From positions 1 to 42,718 of the forward strand of contig WRGU01000049.1 of the NCBI GenBank assembly GCA_009787015.1: a stretch of DNA of 42,718 nt, written 5' to 3'. Position 1 is the stretch's first letter, and the number at the start of each line of letters is the position of its first letter. The notes under the pieces are model-generated. The model was not told where the DNA came from and ran no database searches. It saw only the letters and a list, made by a program, of their open reading frames with translations. Source of the DNA: Candidatus Saccharimonadota bacterium. Lineage in GTDB: Bacteria > Patescibacteriota > Saccharimonadia > Saccharimonadales > Saccharimonadaceae. Positions 8,651 to 15,876 of this stretch are shown piece by piece. A program made the translations under genes and the position numbers.

Positions 8651-10000
8651 TTATGCTCCTTCTTCTTCACGCTCATTATACATATTCATACGTGCTTCTT
8701 CGAGTTCTCCAAATTCAGACATCACCTGCTGTAAATCAATTCTGTCAGCAGGGAGCCGCGACTTATAAAAATCCGCAAATCGAGCCAATCCCGCCATCGT
8801 AATCTCATACTGTTCCGGTGTGACTGATTTTTTGTATTCACTTTTAGCCTTTTCATATTCATAATGTTCGTGTCTTCTGTGCTGTATTTCTTCGTGCCAT
8901 TCTTCGGTCATTACATCGGGTATCCTCAACGCTGCATTTAATTTCTGCAAAGTTTCTATTCCGCTACCCTCGAGACCTTGGTATTCCACCACCTCGCTAC
9001 CATCGGCACCATAGGGTTGGGATCTACAAATTTTACAGACCAGTTTTGCAAGAATATTTTTAACAATAGTAGGTGTCCCATCCCATTTGTCAACTGACGG
9101 TGTATTTTCGTATATAGTGGTGGTGATGCTACGATCATGCTCGTTATGATAGGAATCGAAGCGATGACCGCCCTTTACCGCATCCTCTAACATATTCATT
9201 CCAATGTCGCACGTGCGTGCATTTTTGTCGTAGTATTTACATTCACGGCATAAAGGTTCAAAAACACAATATGATAGTTCGTGTCGACGAAATCTACTAT
9301 GTTTCTCCTCGTTCGTCACATACCAGCCCAAACTCCTGTACGATTTTTTCAACCGAAGTCCATCTGCTAATATCTCTGGATCAGGCGGGTCCTTATCAAT
9401 TTCAAATTCATCGTTATCTTCCTCGCCCTCGTCCTCTTCGCGTGTCAAAAAAGTATATGGTACTAGTTCCGGATCCGAATGATAAGGAAGTTCGGGGCAC
9501 CACAGTCCCTTCTCTGTCGAGAATCTTTTATATTCTTCCTCTACCGCTAGCGCTTCCTCGACCCTGATATTATGTATATCGGATCCTGGCGTTTTCCATA
9601 ATCGGTCGAGGTCTTCTTTGGCTTCCATTGAACTACCTTTGATGCCATGATACACCTCTACATGATCGTCCGGATCAACCGAAGCATAAGAAGTACACCC
9701 CAACGCAGCAAGTGAATGTTCTGCGATATAATAACCATCTTCCGTGGGCGTGCCCTTTGGGAGTATCGCGGTATAAATACGTTCATCTCCGTCCTCATCT
9801 TCAAAATCATCGCTTATAAAATCATGTCCGCCATCGGTTGCTGTTCTGAGCATATATTTTCCCAATGCACATCCACCAATTTTAATATGAAATTTACATC
9901 CCGAACAAATTTCTTCGCTGCTATAATACGAAGGTTTATTTAATGGTTTTTTGTCGCTGCACTTGCCATCTGCTGTAAAATATCCACTTTCTGCTAACAT
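8651..10000 (-). CDS. Acidic cysteine-cluster protein, two modules (novel family)
   Basis: 449 aa, acidic, no signal peptide or membrane segment seen. It contains two copies of a module of roughly 200 residues. Module 1 starts near residue 7 (GYFTADGKCSD), then has EEICSGCKFH and GGCALGKYML, giving Cys-x(n)-CxxC-x8-C. A later part reads GSSMEAKEDLDRLWKTPG. Module 2 near residue 222 has GWYVTNEEKHS, LCRECKYY, CDIGMNML and then GSGIETLQKLNAA. The cysteine spacing recalls WhiB-like iron-sulfur or zinc sites, but the surrounding sequence is not one I recognise. It lies 6 nt downstream of its larger paralog, with its Shine-Dalgarno (AAGGAG) inside the last codons of that gene, so the two form an operon under the G9 promoter. 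Confidence 0.72.
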   Translation of the reverse strand: MLAESGYFTADGKCSDKKPLNKPSYYSSEEICSGCKFHIKIGGCALGKYMLRTATDGGHDFISDDFEDEDGDERIYTAILPKGTPTEDGYYIAEHSLAALGCTSYASVDPDDHVEVYHGIKGSSMEAKEDLDRLWKTPGSDIHNIRVEEALAVEEEYKRFSTEKGLWCPELPYHSDPELVPYTFLTREEDEGEEDNDEFEIDKDPPDPEILADGLRLKKSYRSLGWYVTNEEKHSRFRRHELSYCVFEPLCRECKYYDKNARTCDIGMNMLEDAVKGGHRFDSYHNEHDRSITTTIYENTPSVDKWDGTPTIVKNILAKLVCKICRSQPYGADGSEVVEYQGLEGSGIETLQKLNAALRIPDVMTEEWHEEIQHRRHEHYEYEKAKSEYKKSVTPEQYEITMAGLARFADFYKSRLPADRIDLQQVMSEFGELEEARMNMYNEREEEGA

Positions 10001-10006
10001 AAGGTG

Positions 10007-11629
10007 TTAAACTCCTTCTTCTGGCAAAACCTTAAACTGGCACTCTTCTTCTTCGCCATCAATCCGCGGTGCGAAATAAGCCAGGAGTTGATCTCGCTCT
10101 CTCCTATCTATATCTCCGTATATCATGCTGGCGGTGGCGCAACTATCTACGCCATCTCCTCCTCGATAGCGCGCACAGCCCTCGCAGACTTTCGGCTTGT
10201 TAGGATCTTCCGTTGTTTTCTCGTTTCCTCCGTTGCTGAGTTTTTTCTGCAATTCTGCGCGTTTTGCGATAATTTTTTCCTTCCAATCAGGATCATCTTT
10301 CAAGGTTTGGAGGTAATCCATCAATACTTGTCCCATCTGGGTCAATGTTATTTGCTCTTCTCCTGTGTCTTCCTCTCCCTTATCTTCCTCGCCTTCTTCA
10401 CCGAGTGCCGCCAGTTCCTCAGCCAACATGTTCGTTAGTCTTTCCGCAGATTCGATCGCGCGTGTCACTCTCAAACTCGCTTCGTCCAACTGCGCGTTAT
10501 GCCACTCTTTGCTCATCACGTCCGGTATGCGCCAAGCAGCGTTCAGTTTTTGCAAAGTTTCCACGCCGCTGCCGTCGGGACCTCGATATTCTTTGACATA
10601 ACTGCCGTCGGCGCCGTCGGGTCGCGAATCACACCGATATCCGCATGCCAACCTCGAGAGGACTTTTTTGTCGCCCCATTTGTCAACCGGCGCTTCGTTG
10701 TCATATACAGTGGCATAAATCATGCTATCCTCAAACTCTCGACCCTTATCAAAACCGCTGTTAATTTCATGATCGCCCTCAGCCGCGTCCTCGAGCATCA
10801 TTCTGCCAATCTCGCATGCGTGTTCAGGTTTATTATAATACTTACACCCGTCGCACATGTACTTATCGACATAATACGACAGTACGCGTCGGCGAAAATG
10901 ACTGCGCGCCCCGTCCGTGCCAACATACCAACCGCCGTCCGAATACGAATCCCTGAACCGCCACTCTTCCTTTAGTATCTCCGGATCAGGCTTATCTTTG
11001 TCTATCTCAAATCCTTCGTCGTCCAACATACCCTCGTCCTCGTCGCGCGTGAAAAAATGCCACGGCACTAGTTCTGATTCTGACGTAGCGGGCGACCAAC
11101 CAAATCCGTTTTCTTCGCTCCACTCCCTGTGTTTTTCCGCGCACGCCAACGCTTCCTCGACCCTGATATCATGCAGTGCCGATCCGGGCGTTTTCCACGC
11201 TCGATCGAGGTCTTCTTTGGTTTTCATTGAGCTACCCTCAAAACCCATAAAGTGCACATTTTTGTCAGTGAGACTGCCTGGCGTGTAGTTTAGGGCGCGT
11301 TTACATTTCAACAAGGCGATACAATTTTCCACGCTCGGATTCTCGAAAAAAGTACCTTGCTTTAGTATCATCGTAAGAATCTCCCCGTCCCTGTAACCGC
11401 CGACATCGTCACACAGCGAACCATTGTCATCAAAATAATCGCTAAAAAGAGTGCGATGCTCGTCGTGCACCGTTCTGAGCATATATTTTCCAAGCGCGCA
11501 CCCGCCGATCCGCAGGTGATATTGGCAACCGAAACAATGCCGCTCCTCGCTGCAATACGACGCCTCGTTTTTCGGTCGTTCGTCGCTACATTTTCCGTCC
11601 AGCGTGAAATATCCACTTTCTGTCAACAT
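10007..11629 (-). CDS. Acidic cysteine-cluster protein, two modules plus third Cys motif (novel family)
   Basis: 541 aa from the ATG at 11629; the track's start lies inside the G9 tract of the promoter and is rejected. It closely matches the downstream 449-aa protein: GYFTLDGKCSDERP, CFGCQYHLRIGGCALGKYML, GSSMKTKEDLDRAWKTPG, then a second module with CDGCKYYN, CEIGRMMLEDA and GSGVETLQKLNAAWRIPDV. A linker rich in Glu and Asp follows. The C-terminus adds a third cysteine motif (VCEGCARYRG ... SCATASMIYG). The repeated CxxC...C arrangement suggests metal or Fe-S binding (inference). The mRNA is probably leaderless, with TATTAT 9 nt before the ATG. The promoter spacer contains nine G, suggesting on/off or graded expression by slippage. 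Confidence 0.72.
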   Translation of the reverse strand: MLTESGYFTLDGKCSDERPKNEASYCSEERHCFGCQYHLRIGGCALGKYMLRTVHDEHRTLFSDYFDDNGSLCDDVGGYRDGEILTMILKQGTFFENPSVENCIALLKCKRALNYTPGSLTDKNVHFMGFEGSSMKTKEDLDRAWKTPGSALHDIRVEEALACAEKHREWSEENGFGWSPATSESELVPWHFFTRDEDEGMLDDEGFEIDKDKPDPEILKEEWRFRDSYSDGGWYVGTDGARSHFRRRVLSYYVDKYMCDGCKYYNKPEHACEIGRMMLEDAAEGDHEINSGFDKGREFEDSMIYATVYDNEAPVDKWGDKKVLSRLACGYRCDSRPDGADGSYVKEYRGPDGSGVETLQKLNAAWRIPDVMSKEWHNAQLDEASLRVTRAIESAERLTNMLAEELAALGEEGEEDKGEEDTGEEQITLTQMGQVLMDYLQTLKDDPDWKEKIIAKRAELQKKLSNGGNEKTTEDPNKPKVCEGCARYRGGDGVDSCATASMIYGDIDRRERDQLLAYFAPRIDGEEEECQFKVLPEEGV

Positions 11630-11638
11630 AATGATCCT

Positions 11639-11668
11639 ATAATACACCCCCCCCCATTAATTTGTCAA
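11639..11668 (-). promoter_or_regulatory. Promoter with G9 tract in the -35/-10 spacer
   Basis: Read on the minus strand: TTGACA (plus 11668-11663), an 18-nt spacer containing nine consecutive G (plus C at 11647-11655), then TATTAT (plus 11644-11639). Loss of one G would give the 17-bp spacing that most promoters here use. This is the classic layout for phase variation by slipped-strand mispairing (known principle; its operation here is inferred). Confidence 0.72.
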
Positions 11669-11746
11669 GCATAAGCATTTATTTTATAATAAATTTTGAC
11701 CTGGAGACAGGGAAGTGGTACAATATTCGTGCCAAAGGAGGGCAAA

Positions 11747-12124
11747 ATGGGTAAAACTTTACAGATCGATATCAGCGGGATACATTACGACATTGACGAA
11801 AAAACCGAAAGTTACGCCAAAAAGAAAGTGGCGAAGTTGGTCGATTACATTCCGCGCCAGGCTCGCCCAAGTGCGTTTGCCAACATTAAAATCACACAGG
11901 TTAATCAAAAAAACAACAATAAATATGAATGTGAAATCGTACTAACGTTGCCGGAAAAGGTTTTGGTCGCGAAAGATTACGCGCCAAACGCCTTGGCGGC
12001 GATTGATGTCGTCGAATCGAAATTGCGCGGTCAAATTCGCCGTTACAAAACCGAACGCCGCGCCGACGGTGTCCGCACCGGCGGTATCATCGCGAAACTG
12101 AAAAAATCATTGCGTCGAAAATAG
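11747..12124 (+). CDS. hpf: Ribosome hibernation-promoting factor, short form
   Basis: 125 aa from ATG 11747, which has AAAGGAGG upstream; the track's start at 11696 precedes the -10 box (TACAAT, 11719-11724). The protein has the HPF/RaiA beta-alpha-beta-beta-beta-alpha pattern: LQIDISGIHYDIDE, then YECEIVLTLPEKVLVAKD, then AAIDVVESKLRGQIRRYKTERR. The family binds in the 30S A/P-site region and inactivates ribosomes in stationary phase or stress. The long-form C-terminal dimerisation domain is absent. This is one of the few genes here with a clear leader and Shine-Dalgarno. Confidence 0.85.
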   Translation: MGKTLQIDISGIHYDIDEKTESYAKKKVAKLVDYIPRQARPSAFANIKITQVNQKNNNKYECEIVLTLPEKVLVAKDYAPNALAAIDVVESKLRGQIRRYKTERRADGVRTGGIIAKLKKSLRRK

Positions 12125-12132
12125 TTTCTGCG

Positions 12133-12153
12133 GGAAGACTGTCTTTGCAGCAA
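12133..12153. repeat. GAAGACTGTCTT palindrome after hpf
   Basis: A copy of the GAAGACTGTCTT(C) element with flanking CTGC/GCAG arms, between hpf and the convergent oxidase. Related copies lie at 21288 and 22231. It probably forms a hairpin and may act as a terminator. Confidence 0.5.
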
Positions 12154-12160
12154 AAGCGGG

Positions 12161-13738
12161 TTAGATTTTTTGCCGCATGATTACGGATAGGGCGTCTTTA
12201 GTTGTGCCGAATTTTACGCCAGAGTTTAAAACATTAAACGGATCGAAGATTTTTTTGACGTCGCTAAATAATTCCGCCATTTTGCCATTGTATTGGTCGA
12301 CGGCGAACGGAGCGTTCAGACGACCTTCGCCGATTTCGCCGGCGATCGAACCGTCCAAATCCAACACTGCGTCACGCAACTCGTTCATGAAACGAAACAC
12401 TGTTTGGCGCTGACCGAGATTTTCCAGGTTAATTAACGGTCGAACTGTGATTATTCCTGAACCCAAATTACCCCAGATCCCACCCTCGATATGATTGCGA
12501 TTCATGATTTCTTTGACGCGCGGGATAAATTCCGGAATACGTTTCGGATTGACGTAAATACTGTCCGCGAGCGGCAATGCCGCCGTACCGCGTTCGGTGA
12601 AATTTGTGATTTCGCGCACAATATCGTAAACCGAACGGATTTTTTCCTGATCCTCCCAAGTTTCGGCGGTTTTAACTTTCGCGGTCACCAACATTTTCGT
12701 CAGTTTCTTCATGCGTTTGGCGCGATGTTTGTCATCAAATTCGACCACCAACATTTTGTCGGGAACCGTATCAAACAACCGTTTCCAACTATTATTCGCG
12801 GTTTTTTTCTGGATCAGTTTTAATGTTTCGCCATCAATAAACCTAAATTCCGACGGTTCGAGTTCCAAAATTTGCGCCGTCAACGCGTTCAGATCCGTTT
12901 CAGTGGTCGTACCAATCGCGAGCAGCGATGAATCCTCGGGCGCGGGCAATAGTTTGAGAATCGCCTGCGTGATGATACCCAGTGTGCCTTGCGATCCGGC
13001 AAATAGCGGCGTCAGATCGAACGCACCTTTGTCGTCCTTAACCAAATGAAGCGGAAAACCGACGGCGTTCGGAATATTTTTTTGCGCAAAATCGCTAACT
13101 AAATCCGCATTGTTGTCGATGAGCGCGTCAAGCGCGCGATAAATCTCGCCCTCCATACTCTGCAAACCCTTTTTGCGATTGAGTTCGCGTTTATTCAACC
13201 GACCGGTGTGAATCACTTCGCCATTCGCGAGAACCACGTCCAAACAATCCACGGATTCTAATATCGGACCATATTTGATCGATTTCGTACCTGAAACATT
13301 GTGTGCGATTATGCCGCCGATGGTCGCCGTTGGATTATTGGGCTGAACTGGCAAAAACAATCCGTATGCCGCCATGACTTCCTGTAGGGTCGAATACCCG
13401 ATCCCGGATTGCACGCACACCATTTGTGATTTCGCATCAAATTTCAAAATGCGCGACATATGTTCCGGAAATGACAGAATCGCGCCTGCGCCAATCGCAC
13501 CGCCAGTCGTATCGCCGCCGAAACCACGCGCCGTAATCGGCAATCTCTGCCCGCGTTCCGCGAGCCGCCACACGAAACGTGCGACCTTTTTAATGTCGTT
13601 AATCGTTCGCGGATAAATAACTAAATCGGGAGTAATTCGAAAAATGCTCCCGTCCGTCGAAAACTTTTCGCGCACCAATGCGCTGGTTGTTACCTCGCCG
13701 TCCAACCTCTCCCCCAAATAGTCCGTGATCTTACTCAT
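12161..13738 (-). CDS. FAD-binding oxidase, D-lactate/glycolate dehydrogenase-like
   Basis: 525 aa. The N-terminal FAD-binding PCMH/type-4 domain is clear: LVIYPRTINDIKKVARF, ITARGFGGDTTGGAIG, NNPTATIGGIIAHNVSGTKSIKYG and GSQGTLGIITQAILKLLP. The C-terminal part fits FAD-linked oxidases of the GlcD/Dld type and ends with DPFNVLNSGVKFG. Such enzymes oxidise 2-hydroxy acids with FAD. The cysteine-rich Fe-S domain found in some fusions is absent. Substrate and electron acceptor are unclear; in a reduced genome a D-lactate role is plausible. TAAAAT lies 9 nt before the ATG, so it is probably leaderless. It converges with hpf. Confidence 0.85.
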   Translation of the reverse strand: MSKITDYLGERLDGEVTTSALVREKFSTDGSIFRITPDLVIYPRTINDIKKVARFVWRLAERGQRLPITARGFGGDTTGGAIGAGAILSFPEHMSRILKFDAKSQMVCVQSGIGYSTLQEVMAAYGLFLPVQPNNPTATIGGIIAHNVSGTKSIKYGPILESVDCLDVVLANGEVIHTGRLNKRELNRKKGLQSMEGEIYRALDALIDNNADLVSDFAQKNIPNAVGFPLHLVKDDKGAFDLTPLFAGSQGTLGIITQAILKLLPAPEDSSLLAIGTTTETDLNALTAQILELEPSEFRFIDGETLKLIQKKTANNSWKRLFDTVPDKMLVVEFDDKHRAKRMKKLTKMLVTAKVKTAETWEDQEKIRSVYDIVREITNFTERGTAALPLADSIYVNPKRIPEFIPRVKEIMNRNHIEGGIWGNLGSGIITVRPLINLENLGQRQTVFRFMNELRDAVLDLDGSIAGEIGEGRLNAPFAVDQYNGKMAELFSDVKKIFDPFNVLNSGVKFGTTKDALSVIMRQKI

Positions 13739-13773
13739 AATACTAATATTTTAACACAACTTGTTTGCGATTT

Positions 13774-14151
13774 CTACTGTTCGTTTTGAAAAGATTCCAA
13801 CCTAAAACCACCCTCGATTCGACTTTCGAATGATTGCACTTTGCTTCCGTCGGCTTGCACTTCGCCGCCGCAATCGAGGGAAGTACTGGTTTCCAATCCG
13901 CCTTCAACGATATGGGCGTAAGTTTTATTTTTCGAAAGAGCATGACCGCCGTCAAACAATCGACAATGCGGGTTTTCATCCGTATATTTAAGCATAGCTA
14001 ATTTTAGTGCGCATTCACCAGTTTCCTGGTTATAATGCTTGCACTTGCCGCATATTTCGGGATCAGTATAATACGACTTTTCACCCTCTTGTTCGCTAAA
14101 ACTGTAATACGGTGCGAACTCGCTGCTTTTTCCGTCCTTTGTCACATACAT
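13774..14151 (-). CDS. Short single-module cysteine-cluster protein
   Basis: 125 aa. A one-module relative of the 449- and 541-aa proteins: a start like YVTKDGKSSE, then EICGKCKHYN and GECALKLAML, and a C-terminal segment (ADGSKVQSFESRIEGG) matching the ADGS.V..Y.G..GSG part of the longer proteins. The first cysteine of the module is replaced by Ser (GKSSE), so only three of the four expected cysteines remain. AAGGAGC precedes the ATG and the leader is about 50 nt. Its promoter also carries a G9 spacer. Function unknown. Confidence 0.7.
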   Translation of the reverse strand: MYVTKDGKSSEFAPYYSFSEQEGEKSYYTDPEICGKCKHYNQETGECALKLAMLKYTDENPHCRLFDGGHALSKNKTYAHIVEGGLETSTSLDCGGEVQADGSKVQSFESRIEGGFRLESFQNEQ

Positions 14152-14210
14152 AGTTAAAGCTCCTTATTAAAAATGCTAAACCATAAACCTCACATTTCAT
14201 CAACACCCTA

Positions 14211-14238
14211 ATTATAGCACCCCCCCCCAGAAAGTCAA
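14211..14238 (-). promoter_or_regulatory. Second promoter with G9 tract in the spacer
   Basis: Minus strand: TTGACT (plus 14238-14233), a 16-nt spacer with nine consecutive G (plus C at 14220-14228), then TATAAT (plus 14216-14211). Gain of one G would give the preferred 17-bp spacing. It shares a 118-bp divergent intergenic region with the rsmD promoter. Confidence 0.72.
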
Positions 14239-14269
14239 CAGCGAAATAATATGTGTTAAAATATTCGTT

Positions 14270-14824
14270 ATGACACGTTTAAGAATCATCGGCGGCAAAT
14301 TCGGCGGGCGGTATATTTCGGCGAATACGGGGAGCGCAACGCACCCGATGGGGGATCGCGTGCGTACGGCAATGTTCAATATGTTGGAATCGCGCGACGT
14401 TTTGCGCGGGACGGAAATTTTGGATGCTTTCGCCGGCACAGGCGCGATTGGTTTGGAATGTTTGAGCCGCGGCGCGAAATCCGCGACCTTTATCGAACGC
14501 GATCATACCGCGCAAAAGGTAATTGTTGACAATATTACAACACTTAATATTTCCGATTGTACAAAATTAATAAAAACCAGTGTTGGTGCTTGGCTGACCT
14601 CTGGAAATACGACAAAATTCGATCTGATTTTTGTTGATCCGCCGTACGATAATCCACAGTTTTCCACAGTTTTGGAACTTTTGGGGTCTTTACGCGACAA
14701 TGGGCTTATGATATTATCGATACCAGGTAGAGAGATTATACCTGAACCTAATGGAGTTGTTGTGGTGGACAAACGTAGTTACGGAGAAGCGAATTTAGTT
14801 ATTTACCGTAAGATTGATAATTAA
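14270..14824 (+). CDS. rsmD: 16S rRNA guanine-966 N2-methyltransferase
   Basis: 184 aa. RsmD transfers a methyl group from S-adenosylmethionine to G966 of 16S rRNA during 30S assembly. Visible motifs: LRIIGGKFGGRYI at the N-terminus, PMGDRVRTAMFNML, the SAM-binding LDAFAGTGAIGLECLSRGA, and the catalytic DPPYD. Length is normal. TAAAAT lies 7 nt before the ATG, implying a leaderless transcript. Its upstream region overlaps the G9 promoter of the divergent cysteine-cluster gene. Confidence 0.94.
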   Translation: MTRLRIIGGKFGGRYISANTGSATHPMGDRVRTAMFNMLESRDVLRGTEILDAFAGTGAIGLECLSRGAKSATFIERDHTAQKVIVDNITTLNISDCTKLIKTSVGAWLTSGNTTKFDLIFVDPPYDNPQFSTVLELLGSLRDNGLMILSIPGREIIPEPNGVVVVDKRSYGEANLVIYRKIDN

Positions 14825-14893
14825 ACTCGAAATGCAGGTAAAAATCTCTCTGCTTTTTATTTGGCGAGATTTTTGTGATACAATATTTAGTAT

Positions 14894-14977
14894 GCGCGAG
14901 TGGTGAAATGGTAGACACGCTAGCCTTAGGAGCTAGTCCTGAAAGGGGTGGAAGTTCGAATCTTCTCTCGCGCACCA
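14894..14977 (+). tRNA. tRNA-Leu (anticodon UAG), CCA encoded
   Basis: Acceptor arms GCGCGAG (14894-14900) and CTCGCGC (14967-14973) pair. The anticodon stem CTAGC/GCTAG encloses the loop CTTAGGA with anticodon TAG. The T-loop is GTTCGAATC, followed by discriminator A and an encoded CCA (14975-14977). The variable region is short for a leucine tRNA. TACAAT lies just upstream (about 14877-14882). Confidence 0.93.
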
Positions 14978-15062
14978 GAAAAACTAAGAAAGGAGTTTGC
15001 CTGTCATAACCATTATTGCGTGTCCTGTAAATCAACTAATTTTTAATAAAAGGAGCAACTAA

Positions 15063-15512
15063 ATGACCGAAGCAAACAAAACACACGAAGCGAGCGACGC
15101 AAAAGCGAAAACGAAGGAGATCGAAGAAGGCAAAGCAATGGCAATTTTGTCTTACATCGGTATTCTCGCGTTGATCTCGTATTTCGCGGGCGACAAGAAG
15201 AATAAATTCTTACGCTATCACGCGATACAGGGTATAAATTTGATGCTCATTGGCATCGCATACTGCGTCGTTGCGGGGATTATCAACGGCATCATCTGGG
15301 CTATCGCACTCAGCGGCTGCAATAATGTCGGTTCAATTTTAGCGGGCGGTTGCAGCTATGGTAATTTCGGCTGGGCTAGCATCGTTTCCTTTATTGTCTG
15401 GATTCCTATGATCATTCTCGGTATCCTCGAAATCATCGGCATCGTCAACGCCGTCAACGGCAAGGAAAAAGAAGTGCCGATCCTAGGCAAATTCAAATTC
15501 ATCAAACAGTAA
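15063..15512 (+). CDS. Small multi-pass membrane protein, DUF4870/Tic20-like
   Basis: 149 aa. A charged, lysine- and glutamate-rich N-terminus (residues 1-26) is followed by about three hydrophobic segments. The stretch ISYFAGDKKNKFLRYHAIQG matches the characteristic loop of DUF4870-type proteins, where a charged segment and a conserved RxHAxQ sit between helices. Function of the family is not established. AAAGGAG precedes the ATG. It follows the tRNA gene by 85 nt on the same strand and could be read from the tRNA promoter. Confidence 0.65.
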   Translation: MTEANKTHEASDAKAKTKEIEEGKAMAILSYIGILALISYFAGDKKNKFLRYHAIQGINLMLIGIAYCVVAGIINGIIWAIALSGCNNVGSILAGGCSYGNFGWASIVSFIVWIPMIILGILEIIGIVNAVNGKEKEVPILGKFKFIKQ

Positions 15513-15556
15513 TTTCGCGGATTTTTCCGCTTTTAACGCTGATTTTATAATTGTTT

Positions 15557-15618
15557 GAACCAGCTTTTGTTTTTGTACTCTATCGCAAAAACGGGGCTGG
15601 TTGTTTTGGTTTTTTGTC
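15557..15618 (+). terminator. Rho-independent terminator
   Basis: AACCAGC (15558-15564) pairs with GCTGGTT (15596-15602); the inner TTTTTG/CAAAAA arms extend the stem, and a T-rich run (TTGTTTTGGTTTTTT) follows. It closes the transcript of the DUF4870-like gene and insulates the attenuator region downstream. Confidence 0.75.
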
Positions 15619-15655
15619 TTATTTCCTTATTATTTCGCGATTTTTGATTAAACAT

Positions 15656-15684
15656 TTGCATTTTTAATAAAAGTGTGCTATAAT
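15656..15684 (+). promoter_or_regulatory. Promoter of the leader peptide-hisS operon
   Basis: TTGCAT (15656-15661), 17-bp spacer ending GTGTGC, TATAAT (15679-15684). Six nt separate it from the leader peptide ATG, so transcription should start at or next to that A. Confidence 0.8.
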
Positions 15685-15690
15685 GGATAT

Positions 15691-15744
15691 ATGAGCATGT
15701 TTTATCAACTCCACGCCCATATGTTGCCGAGTAGACTGGCGTGA
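15691..15744 (+). CDS. Leaderless 17-aa leader peptide with His-Ala-His codons
   Basis: ATG 15691 opens MSMFYQLHAHMLPSRLA and stops at TGA (15742-15744). The promoter-to-ATG spacing is identical to that of alr, which supports translation. The His-Ala codons CAC GCC (15712-15717) are themselves the 5' arm of a hairpin, and the TGA stop overlaps the 3' arm. It is too short for the ORF track. Role inferred: a translation-coupled sensor for the attenuator that follows. Confidence 0.62.
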   Translation: MSMFYQLHAHMLPSRLA

Positions 15745-15789
15745 TTTGATATCCTCTTGAAAAATAAACGCCGGTCGCTCGGCGTTTTT
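15712..15789 (+). promoter_or_regulatory. Transcription attenuator: mutually exclusive hairpins and terminator
   Basis: Four segments. 1: CACGCC (15712-15717). 2: CTGGCGTG (15736-15743). 3: ACGCCGG (15768-15774). 4: CGGCGTTT (15780-15787). 1:2 can pair (6 bp), 2:3 can pair (7 bp with one G-U), and 3:4 forms a terminator stem of 8 bp (AAACGCCG/CGGCGTTT) followed by T residues. A ribosome paused at the His codons would cover segment 1 and free 2 to pair with 3, preventing termination. This is a standard amino-acid attenuator layout; operation is inferred. Confidence 0.62.
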
Positions 15790-15876
15790 CAGTTCCTGGG
15801 ACAAAAATTAGGAACGAACGTCAACAAAACCATACCAGAGTGGACGATAATGAATCTAATTTTAAGGAGAATTTTA

